Source: Crocinitomicaceae bacterium
GTDB taxonomy: Bacteria; Bacteroidota; Bacteroidia; Flavobacteriales_D; Crocinitomicaceae
Assembly: GCA_020635955.1 (NCBI GenBank)
Contig: JACJYW010000004.1
Span: forward strand, 1 to 64,000
Reading direction: 5' to 3'
DNA length: 64,000 nt
The notes under the pieces are model-generated. The model did not search any database, was not told the DNA's origin, and saw only the letters and a program-made list of their open reading frames with translations. Shown one piece after another: positions 15,771 through 23,200 of this stretch (positions are counted from its first letter, which is position 1; every line of letters starts with the position of its first letter). Both the position numbers and the translations under genes were made by a program.

Positions 15771-16469
15771 ATGTTTTTCGGAAGAAAAAAACGCCAATTC
15801 TACAGAGCGGAACTTTGCAAAATTGTTTCTAATCAAGAAGCAAAAACTTTTGACATTGGCAAAGCCGGAATTGTAATGACTAAAGCAATTCTTGAAATTT
15901 CTGGAAGCGACAACCTCCAGTATTCACTCAACTTTGATGGACAGAAATTCAAAGACAAAAAGAACCTTGAAAACATTCAAGAGTATTCAAAATTTCCAGA
16001 AACTGTAGAACTAAGTGGATACCTCGAAAAAATCTCTTTTACCGTTTTCAATGTTGTTCTTAATACTACTGAACCAGCTGAATACGGACCACTTTATTTT
16101 ATCATTTCGATCCACAAAGATCTATGGAATGAAGAAAAGATCATTCCAGTAATTGATAACCTAATTAAAGAATTCAAAATAGACTTTGGAACTTTAAATC
16201 TTGAAGATACCGAACAGATAAAATGGGAGTTTGATGGTCGTTGGACAGACAATCCACTTGAAATTAAGAACGGAATGACAACAGGAATTTTCTCTATGAA
16301 TTTCCTAAACCAATCTCAGGCGGAATCTTCAGAAATAGGTATGTTAATCAATGCGTTTGGGGTGTCTAAAACACTTTCTAGTGGGTATTTGCTTTGGTCT
16401 TTATCTAAAAGTGAATTAAGTGCTATTCGTAAAAGACTTAAAGCTGAAGGAAAACGCATGCTAACATAA
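15771..16469 (+). CDS. Cassette 18: soluble protein, function unknown
   Basis: A 232-residue protein beginning at ATG 15771, 15 bases after the barcode, with a basic N-terminus (FFGRKKRQF). It has no signal or membrane segment. The middle is strand-rich and the C-terminal 40 residues are helical and basic. No family is recognised. The frame runs through the cassette end and stops at a TAA in attC 18 (16467-16469), so its last residues are encoded by the recombination site. The cassette has the same barcode as cassette 15 (AGCATTC / GCATGCT). Confidence 0.72.
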   Translation: MFFGRKKRQFYRAELCKIVSNQEAKTFDIGKAGIVMTKAILEISGSDNLQYSLNFDGQKFKDKKNLENIQEYSKFPETVELSGYLEKISFTVFNVVLNTTEPAEYGPLYFIISIHKDLWNEEKIIPVIDNLIKEFKIDFGTLNLEDTEQIKWEFDGRWTDNPLEIKNGMTTGIFSMNFLNQSQAESSEIGMLINAFGVSKTLSSGYLLWSLSKSELSAIRKRLKAEGKRMLT

Positions 16470-16630
16470 TAGGTAAAGTTCATGTCCGACACTCCGGCCA
16501 CGCTTTTCCCTCCCAGTACGTGTACATATCCGGGCTTCCATCACTCGGTCGGACAAACCAAAATCCGGGGTTCTGGCCACCGCACATCAAGACGGCATAA
16601 ATGCCTAACTTTACCCAAACGTTGTGTGTC
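16456..16630 (+). repeat. attC site 18 (type B, 175 bp)
   Basis: R'' GCATGCTAAC ends at 16465; R' GTT is at 16621-16623. The inner stem is GGTAAAGTT / AACTTTACC; the centre is type B. Confidence 0.94.
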
Positions 16631-16667
16631 ATTCCGTTACTTTCATCTAATCTTGAATTATCTCAAC

Positions 16668-17090
16668 ATGAAACCAACTGCTTTTCTTCCCCTATTATTC
16701 ATTTTTCTATATATCAATGTATCCGGACAGGACACAACAGACGTTCATCAACTCAAAAATTTGGAGTACATGAAGTATAAAAACAATGTGAATTGTGATA
16801 GCACAAATGGATCCAATTTAGAACACAGGATCTGTCTAAATCTAGAATTTCAGGAAAAGGACTCCATTTTAAACCTAGTGTTTGTTGATCTATTAAAGCA
16901 CTGTTATTCAGAGGAGGAGAAGAAAACGCATATTGAGTATCATAATACATGGCTTGCGTACAGGCGGAAAATCAGTAGAGCTGAATCGGACGGGTACAAC
17001 GGACATATGCTCGGTATTATGTACTTGAGCACTATGGTTTATCTCACAGAAAAAAGGACAGAAGAACTTCTATATCTCACCAATAATTAG
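16668..17090 (+). CDS. Cassette 19: secreted LprI-like protein
   Basis: A 140-residue protein with a signal peptide (cleavage near VSG-Q, residue 20). The mature part resembles the LprI N-terminal domain: an early Cys (NVNCDST), a second Cys (HRICLN), the DSILNLVF segment, then HNTWLAYRRKISR and YLTEKRTEEL. LprI-type proteins are periplasmic and include lysozyme inhibitors. A longer frame to 16482 would start inside attC 18 and is rejected. This is the last gene of the array; its attC is truncated. Confidence 0.7.
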   Translation: MKPTAFLPLLFIFLYINVSGQDTTDVHQLKNLEYMKYKNNVNCDSTNGSNLEHRICLNLEFQEKDSILNLVFVDLLKHCYSEEEKKTHIEYHNTWLAYRRKISRAESDGYNGHMLGIMYLSTMVYLTEKRTEELLYLTNN

Positions 17091-17098
17091 TGAAAAAC

Positions 17099-17148
17099 GC
17101 CACACAACATAATAGCTAAAGCTAAGCGTCCACCCTTGGCCGGCACGA
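17099..17148 (+). repeat. attC site 19, truncated: right end of the array
   Basis: R'' GCCACACAAC ends at 17108 and the L'' arm AGCTAAAGCTAAGCGTCC matches site 14. Similarity stops near GGCCGGCAC at about 17147; the L' arm and R' are missing, so cassette 19 cannot form a complete attC. Confidence 0.88.
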
Positions 17149-17214
17149 GCTCGAGTTCTGACATCAGCATTAGACAATGCCTATCTCAAAACACGTTTCC
17201 GCTTCGCTTCAACT

Positions 17215-17241
17215 TCGGTGGTGAGTAAGAGAAATCCCATA
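17215..17241 (+). repeat. 27-bp motif shared with the leader of cassette 4
   Basis: TTCGGtGGTGAGTAAGAGAA followed by ATCCCAT is the second copy of the motif at 5068-5094. It lies between the truncated attC and the chromosomal gene on the right. Confidence 0.7.
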
Positions 17242-17270
17242 TTCGAAAAACTTATCGATCCAAAAGCTTT

Positions 17271-17762
17271 CTAATCTTCGTGATGCTCTTCGTGTTCTTC
17301 ATGCTCATGTTCTTCACTTTCACCTGTTCTCAAACTTTGAAAGAAAGCCATCAGCATTTCTTTTTCTTCATCAGAAAGCTTGGCGTCAGAATGCATCCAG
17401 GTATAAGAATCCATTGGCATTTCTCCATGTTCAACTTCTTCAACACATTCTTCCAATTTATGATCTGCTCGCTTAGGTTCATAACTTCCCCATTCAGAAA
17501 AATTCAGGTGATGCTTTCCTTCATCAATATGATGACCTACCCACCAGGAAATGGGTGCAATTTGAGAATACCATGGATATTTCGTTTCGTTCGAATGGCA
17601 ATCATAACAGGCATTATGCATTAGATCACTCACCTCTTTAGGAGCATTTGTAAGTGCCAGAAAATCCTGATTCGGATCCATTTCATTGGTAGTGGTATCT
17701 ATTCTTATAAACTGAATGCCTACTAAAATGATCAGTAATGCAATAAGGATCTTCTTTTTCAT
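17271..17762 (-). CDS. Haem-binding domain protein (CxxCH)
   Basis: A 163-residue protein with an N-terminal membrane anchor or signal (residues 4-20) and one c-type haem site, CYDCH at about residues 52-56, in the context NACYDCHSNETKYPWYSQIAPISWW. This is the Haem_bd family common in Bacteroidota, probably exported and periplasmic. The C-terminus is a Glu/His-rich tail (EEHEHEEHEEHHED) that could bind metals. It marks the first chromosomal gene beyond the array; it has no obvious operon partner. Confidence 0.85.
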   Translation of the reverse strand: MKKKILIALLIILVGIQFIRIDTTTNEMDPNQDFLALTNAPKEVSDLMHNACYDCHSNETKYPWYSQIAPISWWVGHHIDEGKHHLNFSEWGSYEPKRADHKLEECVEEVEHGEMPMDSYTWMHSDAKLSDEEKEMLMAFFQSLRTGESEEHEHEEHEEHHED

Positions 17763-17843
17763 GTATGATGCTTTTTGACAAATGTAATCCTTATTGGTGA
17801 TATAAATAATTAGGTATCTTTATTCCATACCCAAAATACCAGA

Positions 17844-18380
17844 ATGAAATCTGACCATTTCTCAAGTCTGCTTAACTACTTACTTATTGTTGCAGTTGCT
17901 GTAATAATTATTGGTGCTTTGTTCAAGATCATGCATTGGCCAGGGGCAGGTATTTTACTTATTATTGGATATACTTTAATCATAACCATTTATCCACGGG
18001 AAATGATCCGCAAAAAAGATCGTACTCGACTGGATATTTTTAAAGGCTTAGGAGTATTAATCTACGGGGGAGCTACCATCCTGAAACTTTTTTTGTTTCA
18101 AGATCAAAGAATATTACTAAGCGCTATTGGCTTGACCGGTTTGCTGGTTTGGGTTGCTGTTATGTTCTACGATTATTTCGCCAAAGACACGAATCAAAAA
18201 AGCCTCTTCTCAAAAATTCTGAACATCTTGTTTGTTTTGGGTGGTGTAATAGCAATAACAGGTATGTTTTTCAGGGTCATGCATTGGCCGGGAGCAAACA
18301 CTTTACTCTTATGTGGAATTGTCCCTTTAGCTATTGCCATGGGTATGTATTTGTTTGCAGAACCAGATGAAGAAACCTAA
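17844..18380 (+). CDS. GldL-like membrane protein with duplicated HWPGA motif
   Basis: A 178-residue protein with about six transmembrane segments. The motif F-K/R-x-M-H-W-P-G-A occurs twice (about residues 27-35 and 143-151), each after a hydrophobic helix. In GldL, the T9SS/gliding motor membrane subunit, the N-terminal region carries a similar GAxFKIxHWPGA signature, so this is a GldL-related protein. It lacks GldL's long soluble C-terminal domain. No GldM/K/N genes lie nearby. Its function is unknown. Confidence 0.7.
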   Translation: MKSDHFSSLLNYLLIVAVAVIIIGALFKIMHWPGAGILLIIGYTLIITIYPREMIRKKDRTRLDIFKGLGVLIYGGATILKLFLFQDQRILLSAIGLTGLLVWVAVMFYDYFAKDTNQKSLFSKILNILFVLGGVIAITGMFFRVMHWPGANTLLLCGIVPLAIAMGMYLFAEPDEET

Positions 18381-18503
18381 CAATTATAATTCATTGGTTA
18401 TCTGACTCTTTGAGCTGAGTTAATTCCTGATCAATTCTGATTTGAATCAGTATTTGGGAGTCAAAGGCAACGTATTTTCGCGTTATAACTTCAATTTATA
18501 ATC

Positions 18504-18686
18504 ATGAAAAATAATGTGCAAAAAGGAGGTCCAACTGCAGCAGTTTACGGTCTTGGATTAATTGGATCAGCTATTTATTTCATTTCAACAGCAACTTCCT
18601 TCTGGTTGGGAGTCCTTGGGTTTTTAAAAGCTATTGTATGGCCGGCTATAATGACCTATGAGGCATTTAGATTCTTTGGAGCGTAA
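18504..18686 (+). CDS. Small membrane protein
   Basis: A 60-residue protein with two hydrophobic segments (about residues 12-30 and 33-50) and a conserved-looking KGGPTAAVYGLGLIGSAIYF start. It resembles small two-helix proteins annotated as hypothetical in many Bacteroidota. The start ATG has an AT-rich leader with a TATTTTCG element about 25 bases upstream. Confidence 0.7.
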   Translation: MKNNVQKGGPTAAVYGLGLIGSAIYFISTATSFWLGVLGFLKAIVWPAIMTYEAFRFFGA

Positions 18687-18749
18687 AGAGCAGATATAAT
18701 TCACTTTACATCTCCCAAATTGCTGAATACAAAAGAGGATAATTAGTTT

Positions 18750-20216
18750 TTAACGTTTCGATTTCCAGGAAGATAACTTTTGATCCTCATAAACAGGCTC
18801 AGCCTCATTCTTGATCTTTTTGAAGATCTCATAAGACATTTCACCAATTTCTGCACTGATCTCTTTTCTCAACATCTCTGGTTTAAAGTGATCTCCTACA
18901 AAGTTGATGGTAAAACTTCCGTCCCTGAATTCTTTATGATCAATCGCAAATCTTGCAAACCCTAATGTGGTACTCATTCCGGCAATTTCGTACTCATCAA
19001 TGGCCTTCAGTGTTTTTTCAATCGCCTCTTCTCTGTCTTTACCATAAACGATCAATTTAGCGATCATTGGGTCATAAGCCAAAGGAATAGTCAATCCTTC
19101 TTCAAATCCATCATCTACTCTAATGCCAAGTCCCTGTGGTCTTTTATAATGAACAATTTTACCCAAATCTGGTAAGAAATCGTTCTCCGGATCTTCTGCA
19201 TTAACACGAACTTCAATAGCGTGTCCAAAAAGAGGAACCTCATCTTGAGTTAACCACAATTCTTCTCCTCTAGCTACTCTTACCTGTGCTTCAACAAGAT
19301 CCATTCCGGTTGTCATTTCAGTAACAGGGTGCTCTACCTGTAATCTGGTGTTCATTTCAAGGAAATAGAAATTCTTATCCTTATCTAACAAGAACTCTAC
19401 TGTTCCAACACCTTCGTAATGACAAGATTTAGCCACATTCACTGCCGCTTCACCAATTTTAGCCCTCAAAGCTGCATCAACAACAGGTGACGGAGCTTCT
19501 TCTACTACTTTTTGGTGTCTTCTTTGGATTGAACACTCTCGTTCATTCAAATGGATCACGTTTCCATGAGCATCTGCTAATATTTGTATCTCAATATGTT
19601 TAGGCTGTTGAACGTATTTTTCAATAAAAACAGCACCATTACCAAATGAAGAAATGGCTTCAGAAGTAGCTCTTTCAAATTGCTCTTCAAATTGACTTTC
19701 AGCATCTACTACACGCATTCCCTTACCTCCACCACCGGCAGATGCCTTAATTAGAATTGGATATCCAATTTCATTCGCGATCTTCTTTCCCAAAGCAATA
19801 TCAGTAAGTTCTTCATCTGTTCCTGGAACCATTGGTACGTCAAACTTCTTTACTGCTTGTTTCGCGTCCAGCTTATCCCCCATCACATTTATAGCTTCAA
19901 TAGAAGGACCAATGAATTTAATGCCTGCATCACTTACTCTTTGTGCAAAAACAGCATTTTCAGATAAGAACCCATAACCCGGATGAATACCTTCTGCTCC
20001 TGTTTGAATAGCAACATTCAGGATCTTATCCATGTTCAAATAACTTTGAGATGGAGTAGCTTCACCTATGCAATAGGCTTCATCAGCAAAATGTACAAAA
20101 GGAAGATCTTTATCGACATCAGAATAAACTGCTACGGTTTGAATGTTCATCTTTTTCAATGTACGCATGACACGTAAGGCAATTTCTCCTCTATTGGCGA
20201 TTAGAACTTTTTTCAT
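18750..20216 (-). CDS. accC: Biotin carboxylase subunit of acetyl-CoA (or propionyl-CoA) carboxylase
   Basis: A 488-residue ATP-grasp enzyme that carboxylates biotin using bicarbonate and ATP. Recognised parts are the N-terminal KKVLIANRGEIALRV, the glycine-rich ATP loop KASAGGGGKGMR, FIEKYVQQPKHIEIQ, the ECSIQRRHQKVVEEAP segment and EMNTRLQVEHPVTE. The start at 20216 is chosen because MKKVLIANRGEIA is the standard N-terminus; a longer frame is present but without support. It lies 8 bp after tamB on the same strand and is probably co-transcribed. No accB is adjacent, so the carrier protein is encoded elsewhere. Confidence 0.95.
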   Translation of the reverse strand: MKKVLIANRGEIALRVMRTLKKMNIQTVAVYSDVDKDLPFVHFADEAYCIGEATPSQSYLNMDKILNVAIQTGAEGIHPGYGFLSENAVFAQRVSDAGIKFIGPSIEAINVMGDKLDAKQAVKKFDVPMVPGTDEELTDIALGKKIANEIGYPILIKASAGGGGKGMRVVDAESQFEEQFERATSEAISSFGNGAVFIEKYVQQPKHIEIQILADAHGNVIHLNERECSIQRRHQKVVEEAPSPVVDAALRAKIGEAAVNVAKSCHYEGVGTVEFLLDKDKNFYFLEMNTRLQVEHPVTEMTTGMDLVEAQVRVARGEELWLTQDEVPLFGHAIEVRVNAEDPENDFLPDLGKIVHYKRPQGLGIRVDDGFEEGLTIPLAYDPMIAKLIVYGKDREEAIEKTLKAIDEYEIAGMSTTLGFARFAIDHKEFRDGSFTINFVGDHFKPEMLRKEISAEIGEMSYEIFKKIKNEAEPVYEDQKLSSWKSKR

Positions 20217-20224
20217 GACGGGTT

Positions 20225-23200
20225 TTAATTTGTTGACGTAGAATCTGTTGGGATTGGAACCCATTTCTCACTTCGTCTATTTATTTTTTCAAAATTAACT
20301 CTATTTTCTTTCTTTCTAAAGACATTCAGGAACTTTTGCCATGCTCTGAACTGCTTGGTGGTGTTAAACGTCTCTTGATAATGTAAGCTAACTCCCTGAG
20401 TAAACCTTCCTTGAGCAGTTGAAGAAGAACTGTTGGTCTCATTAAAAAAGTTCATGGTAAATGTTCCGTCATCATTCAATCTGTACTCTATATCTACATC
20501 TCCCACAAAATTTCCACCATCTGACGAAGCTTCTTCACCAGTTAATACTCCAAAACTCGTTTTAATTGTTGTTCTTTCGTTCAACTGAGCCGTTTGACCA
20601 ATGGTTTTGGTATCTTCTGATAATCCTACTTCAAGGTTTACCTTCTCACTCATACCACTCAACAATGAATTGATCTGTGATTCAGCCAATCCTAACATGG
20701 CATCACTTCCCCCGGCTCCACCACCATATCGAGGAATGAACTTACGTAGCACCAGCAGTGAAAGGAATTGCTTGTTCAATTCATCTACGTTTCCATTGAT
20801 CTCTGCTAATGCTTTAACACCAAGTTCATTTGTTTCCGGAGCTTCTATTCCAAAAGAGATCTTAGGATCCATCAAGGTATTTCTCATTTTCAACAAACCA
20901 TACACCACATCTTTTCTATTACGGGCATTACCTGCCTCAGGCGGGATAATATCCGCCATACTTACCGTACGTACAAACTGAGCATTAATATTTAAATAAG
21001 CATCATAAGGCGTTCCTGTCCATTGAACGGTTCCACCATCCTGCAATAAAAAGTCTTCTTTAATTCCTTTCATCCTCATCTCATAAGCCCCGTCTCGAAT
21101 GATGTATTCACCATACATGGTCATATCACCAAAGTCATCCATATTGATCTCAATATCACCAGTTCCTTTTGAAACGATCTGATCTTCAGTGAGCGGATCA
21201 AAGACAATTTTTACTTCAGCATCTTTGGTAACGTGGAATTTCATAGCCAGGGTCATTCCCAAACGACTTACCTCATTTACATCATTGGCTACGTCCTGAT
21301 TTTTCAAACTATCCGGCAAGAAGAAGGTAGAATCAAAGATGACAAAAGAGCCTTCTTCAAGATCAGATGAACCATACATAGGCAATACCAGAGATGTTCC
21401 TTTTTTCGTTTTTAGATCTACTTCGATCTCGGTCATATCATCATAACCAAAGATTCCAACATATCCTGTTACATAGGCCTTACCATAATAATAATCCCCT
21501 TCTTTATAATAAGTATCCATGGCCAGGAACTGTTTAGTGATATTCGGGTTATCTATATCCAGATTTATATTGTAGTTCCAATCAGCCCAGTCATAGTGAT
21601 AGATCTGCATTTGAGCATCTGCTTTATTCCCTTCCTGATCAAACACAGTTAAGTGATCTGAGATCATCTCACCATCATTGAATTTGATTTTTCCTGATAA
21701 ACCGTAGAAAACGTTGAACATAGGCACCTTAAGTTTGGCGGTTACCACATCTAAAACTCCTGTAATAATCGGACTTTCTAATTCTCCCGTGATCTTTAAT
21801 TCTCCATCCAGTATTCCTGAGATATTGGTATACAGGTAAGGATCTTCAAAAGCATTGAGGAAACTTATATCTGTTTTGTCAAAATCTACAATCAGATTAA
21901 TGTTGTCACTTTTACGTTCAATGAAATAATCACCACTGAAGCCGAAAGTCTTAATGTTGTCCCTCCACAATTCACCGCTGACATCCAAACTTTTTGTTTC
22001 TGCTGCATACTTAGTGATCAACCCAATATCTCCAACTTTTTGTTGGTTCAGATACAGATCTTTGATATCAGCTTCTGCTTCTAATCTTATTGCGTTGTAA
22101 ACATCTGCTGCCCTACCATTAATATTGACAATTCCGGCGAGTTCCAAATCTCCCACCAACCCATTCAGATCGCTCAGATCAAAATCATGGATTTCAATGC
22201 CCAGCCAATCTTTAGGATCCTCAGATATGATCCCATCCAATTGTATATAATTGGATTCACCGTAGATATTAAATTCTTCTATAACGATCTCTTCAGGATT
22301 CCACAATACTTTTGAGTCTCTCTTAATGTTGTATTTATGTCCTTGAAGGAAGAAGAATGAAGGTCTGAAAACGGTCAAAAGGTCTTTTCTTTTGGATACC
22401 TCAGTTTCGAACGCCAATAAGGCAGGCTCCATCTTTCCTACTCCGTCCCAACCTGTGGTGGTAACGAACTTATTCTTTTTGGCATATGAATCAAAATATA
22501 GATCTCTCACCGCTAAACTATCATTGATCTGAACATAGTCAACCTCATAATACATGTTTGCTTTTAGGCTGTCAAAATTGTTGTCAAAATTGATCTCTTC
22601 AAAACGCATTTTGCCATAGCTAATTGAATCTGAATTAAAATCAAGAGCAAATGATTTCTCTACCTGACTAAATTCTGAACGGATCTGTGAATTGGTAGCA
22701 ATTTTTAGATTCTCATCCACCATAGCTAAGAGAGGATTCACATCTTTCAAACGAATATCCAGGTTGTAAAACTCCTGTTTTCCAGCATAATTCTTATCCG
22801 GTTCAACCAAATTATCGATCACATAAGAGAACTGGTCAATTAGCACGTGTGCCACATCATTCAGGTCATATTTACCGGTAAGATCCATATCTACATAAGG
22901 TGATCTTAGCACTATAGTGTCTGCTTCATCTTGTCTTGAAACATGAAGCGTCAATTCCTTCATATTCAGATCCACTTTATCATCCTTATAAGCGAAGTTT
23001 CGAACTGACACGTCACCGTAGAATTCATTCATGCCCGTTCCATAAACATTAACCGAAACAGAAGTAGCTAATGATTGATAAAGTTGCTGTTCTTTCTTAG
23101 TAAGCTGAGCCACATGGGCACTGTCAATGGTAATATCAAAATCAAAATGCATCATTCCGTTCAAATCAACCATTCCATCATAGTTGAGCGCTAGATTATC

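Larger units (their letters stand above)
1..17148 (+). mobile_element. Integron-type gene-cassette array (19 cassettes, 19 attC-like sites)
   Basis: Nineteen copies of an imperfect palindromic repeat, all in one orientation, separate short genes that almost all lie on the + strand. Each repeat begins with an R''-like YAAC core, has an inner complementary pair of about 9-10 bp (L''/L') with unequal spacers beside it, and ends in AACGTT (R'). Cassette ends match one another: each cassette starts GTT-N7-ATT and ends RAAAAC-N7'-AAC with N7' complementary to N7. This is the layout of integron cassettes. The left edge cuts cassette 1 about four bases after its GTT, so the array continues leftwards. 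The right end is a truncated attC at about 17147. No integrase is present in the window; a divergent intI to the left is the expectation, and an integrase-less cluster is the alternative. Confidence 0.93.

Noticed and set aside
1540..17148. The regular repeats as a CRISPR array
   Set aside because: The repeats are 79-199 bp, themselves palindromic, and separated by 0.3-2.2 kb of coding sequence. There are no short spacers or cas genes.
17149..17270. An insertion sequence or attachment site at the array's right end
   Set aside because: No inverted repeats, target duplication or transposase sequence could be seen.
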